Below the pieces are notes generated by a model. The model searched no databases, was not told the origin of the DNA, and saw only the letters and a program-made list of their open reading frames with translations. From positions 1 to 64,000 of the forward strand of contig NZ_OANU01000004.1 in NCBI RefSeq assembly GCF_900089835.1: DNA of 64,000 nucleotides. Reading direction: 5' to 3'. The position numbers were made by a program, and so were the translations under genes. Source of the DNA: Vibrio thalassae (GTDB lineage: Bacteria > Pseudomonadota > Gammaproteobacteria > Enterobacterales > Vibrionaceae). Each line of letters starts with the position of its first letter. The stretch's first letter is position 1. This document shows positions 48,027 through 58,302 of the stretch, in pieces.

Positions 48027-50990
48027 TTAGTAGTTAGGTTTGGTCATTCCAGCTGATGCCGAGTTGGTAGCAACTTGACTGCCCGCACCTTTCTGTTGAT
48101 AGCACTCTGTTTTAGCAGGAGCCGCATTGATGATGATTTCACCTAGCTCTTGCTTGCCTTCCGCTTTAGCCATTGGAGCACTCGCATGTCCTTTAAAGCG
48201 AACCACGGTTTTCTCTACAGTCGAACGTTCTGTCGTCACCGCTGGCTCTACAACCGTTGTATGTGTGGTTGCTGAAGCCTCAACTTCGACTTTTGGCTCT
48301 GATTCAACTGCGACTTCTACAACAGGCGCGATAGCTGCTGGCGTCGTTTCTACCAATGGCTCGGTGACAACTTCTTCTGGCTCTACCACGGGTGCTGCCG
48401 TTGCTAGTTCGACCGTTGGCTCTACCGCGATAGGAGCTTCAATAGCTTCAGGTGCAGGTTTACGCATTACGATAACCTTACCCATTGCCATTTCAGGCAT
48501 AGCAACACCTGTGATGGCTACTGACTCTTGAACTTCTGCTTCAGGCTTCGCTTTCGACTTTGGCTCCACAATGCCATAGCTCGGCATTACTTTACCCATC
48601 GCCATTTCAGGAGAAGCTACACCGCCTCTGCGCAAGCGGAATGGGTTAGGGCGACGATCGCGACCGCGACGACGACGTTGACCACTTGCTCGCAGATGAC
48701 GAGGTGAACGACGGTTTCGACGTTGTTTACCTTCCTCTTTCGCAGGTGCTTCTGTTGCCGCTTCAGGTGCTTGAGGCTTTTCTACCGCAGTTTGAGCTGT
48801 CTCAACAGACACAACCTGAGTCGCTTGCTCTTCTTGTTGTGCTTTTTGATCTTTTACGCGCACTTGCTTAGAAAGCTTACGACGCTGACGGCGCTCTTTA
48901 ACTTTCGCCGCTTTTTCTTCAGAACGAGGTGCTTTTTTCTCAGCTTGAACATCAGCTGCGATTTGCTGACCTTGCTCTTCTACTTTTGATTTGCCGGCTG
49001 CTTCATCGCGCTTTTTATTACGACGATCTTGCTGCTTACCGCGACGATTTTGCTGTTTGCGTGACTCTTGAGCATTGTCGTTAGACTCTTTCTCTTCTTC
49101 TCGAGCCGGTTTGTTACGGCGATTCTTGTTACGATCATTATCGCGAGAATCTTTATTGTTGCGACGACGTTGGTCGTTGTTTCTATTGCGACGTTGTCTA
49201 CCGTTGCGATTCTTAGGCGCTTCGTCCTTCGTTTCCGCTTCTTTCTCAGGCTCTTCGTTAGAAGAGAAGAATGATCCGATTGCAGATAGAATACGAGAAA
49301 TCAGACCAGGCTGCTTCTCTTCTTCTTTGGCTTTTTCCTTCGCTGGCTTACTCGGTTTAGGCGCTGGCGTTGGTGCATTTTGAGAAGGCGTTGCAAAGCC
49401 TTGTAATGCAGGCTGCTCAATCTTACGCGGTTTAGCATCAACTTCAGCTTCTTTCGCTTCAGCTTCTTTGAGTGCTTCTAGCTTCTTAGGTAGCAAGTAT
49501 GACAACAGTTCTTGCTCTTCACCTTCACGAACACGGATTACTTCAAAGTGAGGCGTTTCCATGTCTGAATCAGGAACGATAGTGATCTTCACTTCTTGCA
49601 CGCGCTCAATATGGTTAATAGAGCGACGTTTTTCGTTCAGTAGATAAGAAGCAATTGGCACAGGTACAATAGCAAGTGCTTGAGACGTGTTGTCTTTTAG
49701 TGCTTCTTCTTCAATAAGACGAAGTACCGAAAGCGCAAGTGACTCATTGTCACGTACCACACCCGTACCAGTACAACGTGGACAAATGTGATGACTTGCT
49801 TCAGCCAAAGATGGGCTCAAGCGTTGACGAGACATTTCCAATAGGCCAAAACGAGAAATTCGACCGATTTGAACACGGGCGCGGTCAATTCGGACAGCTT
49901 CACGCAAGCGATTTTCTACTTCGCGTTGGTGACGTACTGGGGTCATATCGATAAAGTCGATAACAACTAAGCCGCCTAGGTCGCGAAGACGTAGCTGACG
50001 AGCAATTTCATCTGCTGCTTCAAGGTTAGTATTCAGTGCAGTTTCTTCGATATCGCTGCCTTTGGTAGCGCGGGCAGAGTTGATATCGATAGACGTAAGT
50101 GCCTCAGTTGGGTCAATAACAATAGAACCACCAGATGGAAGCCTCACTTCACGCTGGAACGCTGACTCGATCTGGCTTTCAATCTGATAGTGACTAAATA
50201 GCGGTACTTCACCTTCGTATTTCTTCACTCGGTTAACAAAGTCTGGGCGAACCAATTGAATGTGCTGGCGAGCACGCTCGTAGATGGTGTTGCTATCAAT
50301 CAAGATCTCGCCGATATCGCGACGTAGGTAGTCACGAAGTGCACGAACGATAACGTTACTTTCTTGATGGATTAAGAAAGGAGCAGGGTTTTGGTCTGCT
50401 GCACCCTTAATGTTTTCCCAGTTGTTTAGGAGGAAACGCAAATCCCACTCAAGCTCTTCGGCACTTTTGCCTACGCCCGCGGTACGAACTATTAGGCCCA
50501 TACCTTGTGGTAGTTCTAGAGTGCTCAGAGCGGCTTTTAGTTCTGTACGCTCTTCACCTTCAATGCGACGAGAAATACCGCCAGCGCGAGGGTTGTTAGG
50601 CATTAGTACTAAGTAGCTACCTGCTAGAGAGATGAAGGTTGTTAATGCAGCACCTTTGCTACCACGTTCTTCTTTCTCAACTTGCACGATCACTTCTTGG
50701 CCTTCGCTCAAGACATCTTTGATGCTTGGGCGACCTTGGTAGGTGTAGCCTTCAGGGAAGTATTCGCGTGCAATTTCTTTAAGAGGGAGGAAACCGTGGC
50801 GCTCGGCACCGTAGTCAACAAAAGCAGCCTCTAGGCTAGGCTCAACTCGAGTGATACGTCCTTTGTAGATGTTCGCTTTTTTAGATTCGTGACCTGGACT
50901 TTCGATATCAAGATCGAATAGTCGCTGGCCATCGACCAAAGCGACACGCAACTCTTCTTTTTGAGTTGCGTTAATTAACATTCTTTTCAT
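48027..50990 (-). CDS. rne: Ribonuclease E
   Basis: Essential endonuclease and scaffold of the RNA degradosome, about 987 residues. S1 domain at about 35-120, 5'-sensor and DNase-I-like catalytic parts with the Mg-binding Asp residues in [10 protein letters not shown] (about 303) and [10 protein letters not shown] (about 346), and the zinc-link CPRCTGTG (about 404-407). After about 520 comes a disordered scaffold: an Arg-rich RNA-binding stretch, Glu/Lys-rich parts and two copies of PEMAMGKV. The ATG at 50990 ([10 protein letters not shown]) matches the family start; the frame is open upstream to 51131, but that is leader. Confidence 0.96.
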   Translation of the reverse strand: MKRMLINATQKEELRVALVDGQRLFDLDIESPGHESKKANIYKGRITRVEPSLEAAFVDYGAERHGFLPLKEIAREYFPEGYTYQGRPSIKDVLSEGQEVIVQVEKEERGSKGAALTTFISLAGSYLVLMPNNPRAGGISRRIEGEERTELKAALSTLELPQGMGLIVRTAGVGKSAEELEWDLRFLLNNWENIKGAADQNPAPFLIHQESNVIVRALRDYLRRDIGEILIDSNTIYERARQHIQLVRPDFVNRVKKYEGEVPLFSHYQIESQIESAFQREVRLPSGGSIVIDPTEALTSIDINSARATKGSDIEETALNTNLEAADEIARQLRLRDLGGLVVIDFIDMTPVRHQREVENRLREAVRIDRARVQIGRISRFGLLEMSRQRLSPSLAEASHHICPRCTGTGVVRDNESLALSVLRLIEEEALKDNTSQALAIVPVPIASYLLNEKRRSINHIERVQEVKITIVPDSDMETPHFEVIRVREGEEQELLSYLLPKKLEALKEAEAKEAEVDAKPRKIEQPALQGFATPSQNAPTPAPKPSKPAKEKAKEEEKQPGLISRILSAIGSFFSSNEEPEKEAETKDEAPKNRNGRQRRNRNNDQRRRNNKDSRDNDRNKNRRNKPAREEEKESNDNAQESRKQQNRRGKQQDRRNKKRDEAAGKSKVEEQGQQIAADVQAEKKAPRSEEKAAKVKERRQRRKLSKQVRVKDQKAQQEEQATQVVSVETAQTAVEKPQAPEAATEAPAKEEGKQRRNRRSPRHLRASGQRRRRGRDRRPNPFRLRRGGVASPEMAMGKVMPSYGIVEPKSKAKPEAEVQESVAITGVAMPEMAMGKVIVMRKPAPEAIEAPIAVEPTVELATAAPVVEPEEVVTEPLVETTPAAIAPVVEVAVESEPKVEVEASATTHTTVVEPAVTTERSTVEKTVVRFKGHASAPMAKAEGKQELGEIIINAAPAKTECYQQKGAGSQVATNSASAGMTKPNY

Positions 50991-51085
50991 TGCAGAAATT
51001 CTCGTTGTATTTTCTTTGTTTTCATCATTGCTCTTGTCACAGTTTTCGTAATTCGCGGTGCCGGATCCCATGGCTTTGTTAAATG

Positions 51086-51099
51086 CAGCCTCCCGGCTG
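51086..51099 (-). promoter_or_regulatory. Tetraloop hairpin in rne leader
   Basis: On the RNA strand the sequence is CAGCC, loop GGGA (GNRA type), GGCTG. A candidate structural element for autoregulation of rne. Confidence 0.5.
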
Positions 51100-51333
51100 G
51101 AAGGGATGCTCTTGGGCACTACAGTCTTCACACAGAACTTTGGCTGTGTGCTCCGCGTATGTGGCGGTAATACTCAACACGATTACGTGAGTAGGTGACA
51201 AGGAAGTCTTAGCTATCAACGTCTTATGCCAGTTGCTGCGTCTCAATACTAAGCGTTCTACTCATAGTTAAAATTGCTCAAAGATAATATCGACATATGA
51301 TAAATCGATTTTAATTATCCATTGCAGCTGTGA

Positions 51334-51362
51334 ACTATAGCAGCGCAGCGAAATATCAGCAA
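51334..51362 (-). promoter_or_regulatory. Predicted rne promoter
   Basis: Minus strand -35 TTGCTG (51362-51357), 17-bp spacer, -10 TATAGT (51339-51334). Start of transcription near 51327. Confidence 0.6.
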
Positions 51363-51608
51363 TCAGCTTTAGTATAAACCACAGAAAAAATTCTGATTCA
51401 GCCTAATCAATGTACGTTTAATATGCTGATTTTAAGCGATAATATCTGGACCAAGGCAAAAGCCAACTCAAACTGGTTGATTTCTATCCACAGCTTGTCC
51501 AGACAATCAATAAGCCAATCGTTATAGACGATTTATCCGGCACGTCATCGACAAAAATACCAATAGAAAGCGTTATTTTCTTGTCGCTTTGAATGTTATA
51601 ATAACGAA

Positions 51609-52556
51609 ATGAGTGAAATTAGAACTAAAGTCCAATTTGTCGATATCGACGACGATATGGCTGGTCAGCGCATTGATAACTTTTTGCGCAACCAATTAAA
51701 AAACATCCCCAAGAGTGTTGTGTACCGAATTGTGCGCAAGGGTGAAGTTCGCGTAAATAAAAAACGTGTAAAGGCAGAGTATAAGCTTCAAGCCGGTGAT
51801 AGTGTGCGTATTCCTCCTGTTACCCTAGAAGAGAAGCAAGAAGACACGCCAATCAGTACAAAATTGAATCAGGTAGCGGAGCTAGAGTCACAAATTATCT
51901 ATGAAGACGACCATCTGCTGATCTTAAACAAGCCGTCAGGTATCGCGGTTCATGGTGGCAGTGGTCTTAAGTTTGGGGCGATCGAGGCATTAAGAGCGCT
52001 GCGCCCGCAAGCTCGGTTCTTAGAGTTAGTGCACCGGATAGATCGTGATACCTCTGGTATTCTTTTAGTCGCGAAGAAGCGCTCGGCGTTACGTCACTTG
52101 CAAGCTCAATTTCGCGAGAAGACGGTACAGAAGTATTACTATGCTCTGGTCATGGGCAAATGGAAACCTAGCTGTCGCGTGGTGAAAGCGCCGTTGTTAA
52201 AAAATGAAGTGAACAGTATCGTTAGAGTCAATCCTAATGGAAAACCTTCAGAGACACGCTTTAAGGTAATCGAGTCGTTCGAACAAGCTACGCTGCTTCA
52301 AGCAAGTCCTATTACCGGACGCACGCACCAAATTCGCGTTCATACACAGTACACGGGTCACCCAATTGCCTGGGATGACCGTTATGGCGATCGTCGATTT
52401 GATGCGTACACGGCCAAAGTTGGTCTTGATCGTTTGTTCCTGCATGCTGCAAACATTATTTTCACGCACCCAGCAAGCGATGAGAAAATGGAAATCCACG
52501 CACAGATGGAGCCAAAATTGCAGCAGGTACTTAAGAAGCTTATAGCGGCAGTTTAA
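51609..52556 (+). CDS. rluC: 23S rRNA pseudouridine(955/2504/2580) synthase
   Basis: 315 residues. N-terminal S4 domain (AGQRIDNFLRNQLKNIPKS), then the RluA-type catalytic motif HRIDRDTSGILLVAKK with the catalytic Asp at about 146. GRTHQIRVHTQYTGHPIAWD is the second family motif. No Shine-Dalgarno is visible; a TATAAT at 51597-51602 ends 6 nt before the ATG, so the message may be leaderless. It is divergent from rne as in E. coli. Confidence 0.95.
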   Translation: MSEIRTKVQFVDIDDDMAGQRIDNFLRNQLKNIPKSVVYRIVRKGEVRVNKKRVKAEYKLQAGDSVRIPPVTLEEKQEDTPISTKLNQVAELESQIIYEDDHLLILNKPSGIAVHGGSGLKFGAIEALRALRPQARFLELVHRIDRDTSGILLVAKKRSALRHLQAQFREKTVQKYYYALVMGKWKPSCRVVKAPLLKNEVNSIVRVNPNGKPSETRFKVIESFEQATLLQASPITGRTHQIRVHTQYTGHPIAWDDRYGDRRFDAYTAKVGLDRLFLHAANIIFTHPASDEKMEIHAQMEPKLQQVLKKLIAAV

Positions 52557-52573
52557 TAACCGACGTTTAACAG

Positions 52574-52610
52574 AGCGGAGTGTATCGACCAAGATACATT
52601 CCGCTTTGTT
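52574..52610 (+). terminator. rluC terminator
   Basis: 13-bp stem AGCGGAGTGTATC / GATACATTCCGCT (one G-T pair), loop GACCAA, then TTGTTGTTT. Confidence 0.85.
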
Positions 52611-52628
52611 GTTTATGGCCTTTGATTC

Positions 52629-53213
52629 TTAAGCAAGTGGCGAGACGCCCTGTTTCTGAAGTAGTGTGACTAAATCAATGAGCGGAAGGCCGACTAGGGT
52701 ATTCGGATCTTTGCCATCAAGTTGGCTAAACAGTGTGATGCCGAGGCCTTCACTCTTAAAGCTTCCAGCGCAGTAAAATGGTTCTTCCATATCAACGTAA
52801 CGCTCAATTTGGGCAGTTGTAAGCTCACGGAAAGTGACGTCAAAGGTATCGACAATGGTTTCCGATTGTTGAGTTGTGGTGTTGTAAAGGGCAAGGCCAG
52901 TATAGAAACGAATCGTTTTGCCGCTCTGTTGCTGAAGTTGGTGTATGGCATTGTTGCGATTCAATGGTTTGCCGATGATCGTATCGTCAATGACACAAAC
53001 CTGATCGCTGCCAATAATGATGGCATCTTTCTCCTGTTGTAACGCAGTTGCTTTTTCTAACGCTAAGCGCTGGACGAGCTGTGTTGCTGTTTCGTGCGCT
53101 TGTGCTGTTTCTTCAACGTTTGGTGCGATAGCTTCAAACTCCAGACCTAATTTGGATAAAAGCTCCGCACGGTACGGAGACGTTGAAGCTAAAATAAGTC
53201 GAATTGTTTTCAT
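52629..53213 (-). CDS. yceF: Maf family nucleotide pyrophosphatase (7-methyl-GTP type)
   Basis: 194 residues. Removes modified nucleotides (m7GTP in E. coli YceF). Start MKTIRLILASTSPYRAELL holds the STSPYR substrate loop; IIGSDQVC holds the metal-binding Asp; FDVTFREL is typical of the YceF branch rather than the dTTP/UTP branch. An upstream in-frame extension to 53255 is rejected from family alignment. Divergent from yceD, as in E. coli. Confidence 0.92.
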   Translation of the reverse strand: MKTIRLILASTSPYRAELLSKLGLEFEAIAPNVEETAQAHETATQLVQRLALEKATALQQEKDAIIIGSDQVCVIDDTIIGKPLNRNNAIHQLQQQSGKTIRFYTGLALYNTTTQQSETIVDTFDVTFRELTTAQIERYVDMEEPFYCAGSFKSEGLGITLFSQLDGKDPNTLVGLPLIDLVTLLQKQGVSPLA

Positions 53214-53310
53214 TTTGGGACAGTTTTTCTTATCATAATTGCAGATTCTAGACATAATGTTAGATTCTTAATCTGTAGGCAAAAAAAGTACAACTTTTTA
53301 GCCTTTTTCT

Positions 53311-53339
53311 TTGACTAAATCCGTTTTGGAAGATAATAT
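53311..53339 (+). promoter_or_regulatory. Predicted yceD-rpmF promoter
   Basis: -35 TTGACT (53311-53316), 17-bp spacer, -10 TAATAT (53334-53339). Transcription would begin near 53346, about 3 nt before the yceD ATG. Confidence 0.7.
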
Positions 53340-53348
53340 TCGCGCCCT

Positions 53349-53876
53349 ATGCAAAAGGTAAAAATACCGCGAACTGTTGACCCGGGTAAGACAGCACAGA
53401 AAAGATTGGACTTTGATGGCATCATCCAAGTGAGTCTTTTTAAGCGTCTGAGCGAGTCAGTTAGTAGCGTAAAACGCGATGCTGAAGTGACATTGTCCTT
53501 TGGGCATGATGAACAGCGACTCGTTGTTATCTCTGGTAAAGCTAACATCGAAGTTGATTTGGAATGTCAGCGTTGTAATGAGATTTTCACACATTTGTGC
53601 GAAGTTCAATTCACTTATACTCCTTACTATAGTGAGAAAAGTGAAGAGGATGCACCGGAAGATTACGATTTGGTAGATCTTAATGAGTACGGTGAGGTCG
53701 ATCTCATACAACTAGTTGAAGACGAGTTCATCTTAAACCTGCCTCAAGTCGCAATGCACGATATAGCAGATTGTAGCGTTGACTCAAACAACATGGTTTT
53801 TGGAGATATTCCGGATGAAGTTCCAGAAGATAAGCCAAATCCATTTGATGTTTTAAAGAGCTTAAAGCGTGAGTAA
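53349..53876 (+). CDS. yceD: YceD family protein (DUF177), 23S rRNA accumulation factor
   Basis: 175 residues. DUF177 segments: CQRCNEIFTHLCEV in the middle (Cys pair) and EDEFILNLPQVAMH, ending in NPFDVLKSLKRE. Relatives are linked to 23S rRNA accumulation. It is first in the rpmF-plsX-fab unit; the predicted promoter leaves almost no leader. Confidence 0.93.
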   Translation: MQKVKIPRTVDPGKTAQKRLDFDGIIQVSLFKRLSESVSSVKRDAEVTLSFGHDEQRLVVISGKANIEVDLECQRCNEIFTHLCEVQFTYTPYYSEKSEEDAPEDYDLVDLNEYGEVDLIQLVEDEFILNLPQVAMHDIADCSVDSNNMVFGDIPDEVPEDKPNPFDVLKSLKRE

Positions 53877-53919
53877 CACAGTTACTGACGTTTAAATTAC
53901 TAACATAGGAGTAGGGTCC

Positions 53920-54090
53920 ATGGCCGTACAAAAAAGCAAGAAGTCACGTTCTATGCGTGGCATGCGTCGTTCACATGATGCGCTAACTTCAGCTGCACTA
54001 TCTGTAGACGCAACTTCAGGTGAAACTCACCTACGTCACAATGTGACTGCTGACGGTTACTACCGTGGCAAAAAGGTTATCAACAAGTAA
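53920..54090 (+). CDS. rpmF: 50S ribosomal protein L32
   Basis: 56 residues: [20 protein letters not shown], then [10 protein letters not shown] and a basic end GKKVINK. It has no Cys, so it is of the zinc-free type found in gammaproteobacteria. AGGAG lies 9 nt before the ATG. It sits between yceD and plsX, the standard order that couples ribosome and membrane synthesis. Confidence 0.97.
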   Translation: MAVQKSKKSRSMRGMRRSHDALTSAALSVDATSGETHLRHNVTADGYYRGKKVINK

Positions 54091-54099
54091 GGTTGACCT

Positions 54100-55125
54100 T
54101 TGCATAATATAACCGTTGCACTTGATGCAATGGGCGGGGATTTCGGTCCTTCCGTAACAGTGCCTGCCGCCGTGCAGGCACTGTCGCTTTTCCCAGAGCT
54201 AAAAGTGGTTCTTGTCGGCGACGAACCGTCGATAAATACACAACTCAATCAACTAGGTTACCAACGCAGTGCCCGTTTAGAGGTAAGGCATAGTGACCGA
54301 GTCATCTCGAATTCAGAAAAGCCTTCCTTTGCGCTGAGAAACAGTCACGATACTTCAATGCGTATCGCGATTGATCTCGTTGAGTCAGAAAACGCTGACG
54401 CTTGTGTAAGTAGTGGCAATACCGGCGCTTTAATGGCGTTATCTCGCTTCCGGCTAAAACTACTACCAGGTATTGATAGACCAGCTCTAGTGACCGCATT
54501 GCCGACAGTATCCGGTAACAAGACTTGGATGCTTGATTTAGGGGCGAATGCGTCTGTTGATGCCGATTCCCTTTTTCAGTTTGCCGTGATGGGCAGCGCA
54601 CTCGCAGAGCAACATTTAGGTAGAAAACCAAAAGTTGCCATTCTAAATATTGGTGCTGAAGAAATAAAAGGCAACGACCTGGTGAAGCGTTGCGCCGAAA
54701 TGCTTACCCAAACGCGATCTATCAACTATATTGGATTCGTCGAAGGCAATGAGTTGCTACACGACGCTGCTGATGTAGTTGTATGCGACGGGTTTGTTGG
54801 AAACACAGCGTTAAAAGCGTGCGAAGGAACCGCTCAACTTATTCTAGATAAATTAAAAGCGAAACTGACCGCCTCCACATGGAAAGGATGGATAGCAAGA
54901 ATATTGTTTTCCGATCTCATAACAGAGGTGAAATCACTGAACCCCGACCAGTATAACGGGGCAAGTTTGTTAGGATTGCGCGGCATTGTCATAAAAAGCC
55001 ACGGAAGTGCTGATATTTCAGCACTTGTTCATGCAATAGGCGAAGCGGTTCACGAGGTTAAACGCCAAGTTCCGAACCATATTAGCGATCGTCTAGAAGC
55101 GGTGTTACTCGAGAGGCAGTATTAG
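54100..55125 (+). CDS. plsX: Phosphate acyltransferase
   Basis: Makes acyl-phosphate from acyl-ACP for phospholipid synthesis. 341 residues. Start [34 protein letters not shown] and [17 protein letters not shown] follow; late [17 protein letters not shown] start, 9 nt after the rpmF stop, with AAGG overlapping that stop. Confidence 0.95.
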   Translation: MHNITVALDAMGGDFGPSVTVPAAVQALSLFPELKVVLVGDEPSINTQLNQLGYQRSARLEVRHSDRVISNSEKPSFALRNSHDTSMRIAIDLVESENADACVSSGNTGALMALSRFRLKLLPGIDRPALVTALPTVSGNKTWMLDLGANASVDADSLFQFAVMGSALAEQHLGRKPKVAILNIGAEEIKGNDLVKRCAEMLTQTRSINYIGFVEGNELLHDAADVVVCDGFVGNTALKACEGTAQLILDKLKAKLTASTWKGWIARILFSDLITEVKSLNPDQYNGASLLGLRGIVIKSHGSADISALVHAIGEAVHEVKRQVPNHISDRLEAVLLERQY

Positions 55126-55130
55126 TCTTC

Positions 55131-56081
55131 ATGTATAGCAAAATTTTAGGTACAGGCAGCTACCTGCCATCTCAGGTTCGTACTAACGCGGATCTAGAGA
55201 AAATGGTAGATACCACAGATGAATGGATCGTAACTCGCACAGGTATCAAAGAGCGACGAATTGCCGCTGAAGACGAAACGGTTGCAGATATGGGCTACGA
55301 AGCATCAGTGAAAGCTATAGAAATGGCAGGTATCGATAAGAACGATATTGATCTGATTATTGTAGCCACAACCAGTAGCAGCCATGCTTTCCCATCGTCC
55401 GCATGTCAGGTTCAAGCAAAACTTGGTATTAAAGGTTGTCCTGCATTTGATATGGCGGCAGCATGTACTGGTTTTGTTTATGCATTATCAGTTGCTGACC
55501 AGCATATTCGTTCTGGAATGGCCAAAAACGTTTTGGTTATTGGCTCTGATTGCTTATCTAAAACGGTTGAAGATATTGACCGCTCCACCATTATATTGTT
55601 CGGTGATGCTGCCGGAGCCGTTGTGCTTGGGGCCAGCGAGGAACCGGGCATCATTTCTACCCACCTGTACGCGGATGGTCGATTTGGCGATTTGTTAAGT
55701 CTTGAAATGCCAGTGCGTGGTGGTGAACTAGATAAATGGCTGAACATGTCAGGTAATGAAGTCTTTAAAGTTGCAGTGACACAATTGTCTAACTTGGTTA
55801 AAGATACACTTGCTGCAAACGATATGGATAAGTCAGAACTTGACTGGTTAGTTCCGCATCAAGCGAATTATCGAATTATTTCAGCAACAGCGAAAAAGCT
55901 GGGTATGTCAATGGACCAGGTGGTGGTTACCCTTGATCGTCACGGAAATACTTCAGCAGCGACGGTACCTACTGCATTAGATGAAGCAGTACGAGACGGC
56001 CGTATTAAACGTGGACAAAACCTGTTGTTAGAAGCTTTTGGTGGTGGATTTACATGGGGTTCAGTGTTAGTTCGCTTATAG
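55131..56081 (+). CDS. fabH: Beta-ketoacyl-ACP synthase III
   Basis: Starts fatty-acid chains by joining acetyl-CoA to malonyl-ACP. 316 residues. Catalytic Cys112 in [13 protein letters not shown], His in [10 protein letters not shown] (about 243) and Asn in [10 protein letters not shown] (about 273) complete the triad. Five nt after plsX. Confidence 0.97.
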   Translation: MYSKILGTGSYLPSQVRTNADLEKMVDTTDEWIVTRTGIKERRIAAEDETVADMGYEASVKAIEMAGIDKNDIDLIIVATTSSSHAFPSSACQVQAKLGIKGCPAFDMAAACTGFVYALSVADQHIRSGMAKNVLVIGSDCLSKTVEDIDRSTIILFGDAAGAVVLGASEEPGIISTHLYADGRFGDLLSLEMPVRGGELDKWLNMSGNEVFKVAVTQLSNLVKDTLAANDMDKSELDWLVPHQANYRIISATAKKLGMSMDQVVVTLDRHGNTSAATVPTALDEAVRDGRIKRGQNLLLEAFGGGFTWGSVLVRL

Positions 56082-56137
56082 TCCCGACACGATTCACACC
56101 AATTCAAATCTAGATTGCGTTGTTTAAGGAAATAACG

Positions 56138-57061
56138 ATGAGTAATTTTGCAATCGTGTTCCCAGGTCAGGGATCACAAACTGTTGGAATGCTGGCAGAG
56201 CTAGGCGAGCAACATGATGTAGTCAAGGCAACATTTGCCGAGGCATCTGAAGTATTGGGCTATGATCTTTGGGCATTAGTTCAAAATGGCCCAGCAGAGG
56301 ATTTAAGCCAGACTCACCGCACTCAGCCAGCTTTGTTGGCCTCTTCAGTGGCTATCTGGCGCGTATGGCAAGAGCAAGGACTAGAGCAACCAGCGCTTTT
56401 GGCTGGTCATAGCCTTGGTGAATATTCTGCGTTAGTTTGTGCTGGTGTTATCGATTTTAAAGAAGCGATTAAACTGGTTGAGCTTCGTGGTCAATTAATG
56501 CAAGAAGCAGTACCAGCAGGCGTAGGCGCAATGTACGCCATTATCGGTCTAGATGATGACGCAATTGCAAAAGCTTGTGAAGAAGCAGCACAAGACGAAG
56601 TGGTTTCTCCAGTTAACTTCAACTCACCGGGCCAAGTAGTGATTGCCGGTAACAAAGCGGCGGTAGAACGTGCTGGTGCACTTTGTAAAGAAGCAGGCGC
56701 AAAACGTGCTCTGCCTTTACCTGTGTCAGTACCATCGCATTGTGCACTGATGAAACCGGCTGCTGACAAATTGGCTGTTGCGCTAGAAGCACTTGAATTC
56801 AACACTCCTACAATCCCAGTGATCAACAATGTTGACGTTGCGGCGGAAACCGATCCCGCGAAAATCAAAGACGCACTTGTTCGCCAACTTTATAGCCCAG
56901 TTCGATGGACTGAAGGTGTTGAGAAAATGAGTGAGCAAGGCGTTGAGAAATTACTGGAACTTGGTCCTGGAAAAGTACTAACAGGTCTAACGAAGCGAAT
57001 CGTTAAGACGTTAAGCGCTGCAGCAGTAAACGACGCTGCATCACTTGAAGCGGTAAAATAA
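56138..57061 (+). CDS. fabD: Malonyl-CoA-ACP transacylase
   Basis: Moves malonyl from CoA to ACP. 307 residues. Start FAIVFPGQGSQTVGML; nucleophile Ser in AGHSLGEYSALV (about 92); the His in SVPSHCALMKPAA (about 201). AAGGA lies 7 nt before the ATG. Confidence 0.97.
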   Translation: MSNFAIVFPGQGSQTVGMLAELGEQHDVVKATFAEASEVLGYDLWALVQNGPAEDLSQTHRTQPALLASSVAIWRVWQEQGLEQPALLAGHSLGEYSALVCAGVIDFKEAIKLVELRGQLMQEAVPAGVGAMYAIIGLDDDAIAKACEEAAQDEVVSPVNFNSPGQVVIAGNKAAVERAGALCKEAGAKRALPLPVSVPSHCALMKPAADKLAVALEALEFNTPTIPVINNVDVAAETDPAKIKDALVRQLYSPVRWTEGVEKMSEQGVEKLLELGPGKVLTGLTKRIVKTLSAAAVNDAASLEAVK

Positions 57062-57074
57062 AAGGAACGCGATA

Positions 57075-57812
57075 ATGATGAACCTTGAAGGCAAAATTGC
57101 CTTAGTAACAGGTGCTAGCCGTGGTATCGGTCGCTCAATTGCTGAGTTATTGGTAGAACGCGGTGCAACAGTAATCGGTACAGCAACATCTGAAAATGGT
57201 GCTGCGGCGATCAGCGAGTATTTAGGTGAGAATGGTAAAGGTTTGGCACTAAACGTGACAGATACCGACTCAATCGAAGCAGTACTGAAGCAGATCAACG
57301 CTGATTTTGGTGCAATCGACATTCTTATAAATAACGCTGGTATCACTCGTGACAACCTGCTGATGCGTATGAAGGACGATGAGTGGACAGATATTATGGA
57401 CACCAACCTAACGTCTATCTTCCGTTTATCTAAAGCAGTGCTTCGCGGAATGATGAAAAAGCGTCAAGGACGCATCATCAATGTCGGTTCTGTTGTCGGT
57501 ACTATGGGTAACGCTGGTCAAACCAACTACGCTGCAGCAAAAGCGGGTGTTATTGGTTTTACTAAGTCAATGGCACGTGAAGTCGCTTCTCGCGGTGTGA
57601 CCGTGAACACAGTTGCACCAGGTTTTATCGAAACTGATATGACAAAAGCACTGAATGATGAGCAACGAGCTGCTACACTAGCCAACGTACCTGCTGGTCG
57701 TTTAGGTGACCCTCGTGAGATCGCATCTGCTGTTGCATTCCTTGCATCGCCAGAAGCGGCATACATCACAGGTGAAACCCTTCATGTAAATGGTGGCATG
57801 TACATGGTTTGA
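57075..57812 (+). CDS. fabG: 3-oxoacyl-ACP reductase
   Basis: NADPH-dependent reductase, short-chain dehydrogenase fold, 245 residues. VTGASRGIGRSIAELL binds the cofactor; catalytic Ser in NVGSVVGTMG and Tyr/Lys in TNYAAAKAG. Start is ATGATG with AAAGGA upstream; either ATG is possible. Confidence 0.97.
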   Translation: MMNLEGKIALVTGASRGIGRSIAELLVERGATVIGTATSENGAAAISEYLGENGKGLALNVTDTDSIEAVLKQINADFGAIDILINNAGITRDNLLMRMKDDEWTDIMDTNLTSIFRLSKAVLRGMMKKRQGRIINVGSVVGTMGNAGQTNYAAAKAGVIGFTKSMAREVASRGVTVNTVAPGFIETDMTKALNDEQRAATLANVPAGRLGDPREIASAVAFLASPEAAYITGETLHVNGGMYMV

Positions 57813-57891
57813 TCTGTGCAACATTTGTGCATGATTTAATTCAAAAATGTGCTGAATTTCGGTTAAATTCGCTAAAATTGTGGTTTGACCA

Positions 57892-57907
57892 GCAAGGACC
57901 CCCTTGC
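57892..57907 (+). promoter_or_regulatory. Hairpin in acpP leader
   Basis: 6-bp stem GCAAGG / CCTTGC with loop ACCC in the 162-nt gap between fabG and acpP. A TAAAAT -10-like box lies just upstream (57873-57878), so acpP may also have its own promoter. Confidence 0.45.
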
Positions 57908-57974
57908 AACTTTCAATAGTTCGAATAAACTACGGAAACATCGCATAAAGCGAAATCTGTAAAGGAAAAGAAAA

Positions 57975-58208
57975 ATGAGCAACATCGAAGAACGCGTAAA
58001 GAAAATCATTGTTGAACAGCTAGGTGTAGACGAAGCAGAAGTTAAGAACGAAGCTTCTTTTGTTGACGATCTAGGTGCAGATTCTCTAGATACAGTTGAG
58101 CTAGTAATGGCTCTAGAAGAGGAATTCGACACTGAGATTCCTGACGAAGAAGCTGAGAAGATCACTACTGTTCAAGCTGCTATCGACTACGTAAACAGCG
58201 CTCAGTAA
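57975..58208 (+). CDS. acpP: Acyl carrier protein
   Basis: 77 residues, very acidic. Ser37 in [10 protein letters not shown] carries the phosphopantetheine arm. AAGGAAAAG ribosome site; strongly biased codon use, as for an abundant protein. Confidence 0.98.
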
Positions 58209-58218
58209 TATCTCTTTC

Positions 58219-58249
58219 CAGGCGGCCTTCTGGCCGCCTGTATTTTTTT
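58219..58249 (+). terminator. acpP terminator
   Basis: 9-bp stem CAGGCGGCC / GGCCGCCTG, loop TTCT, then TATTTTTTT. It may be partly read through into fabF. Confidence 0.92.
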
Positions 58250-58302
58250 AAACGTCTTCTATCCTTTCACATAGAATCACAAATATCCCGGAGAATAAAA
58301 TC

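Larger units (their letters stand above)
50991..51608. other. rne leader and rne-rluC divergent promoters
   Basis: No separate gene. The rne leader is predicted to run from about 51327 to 50991 (about 337 nt), close in length to the E. coli rne leader that RNase E cleaves to control itself. It holds a CAGCC-GGGA-GGCTG hairpin on the minus strand at 51086-51099. The right end carries the rluC promoter. Confidence 0.65.

Noticed and set aside
48127..49383. Plus-strand ORFs opposite the rne scaffold region
   Set aside because: Low-complexity reflections of Ala/Glu/Arg-rich coding sequence.
50991..51131. 47-codon in-frame extension of rne starting at an ATG
   Set aside because: Family members start at [10 protein letters not shown]; the extension has no family likeness and lies in the predicted leader.
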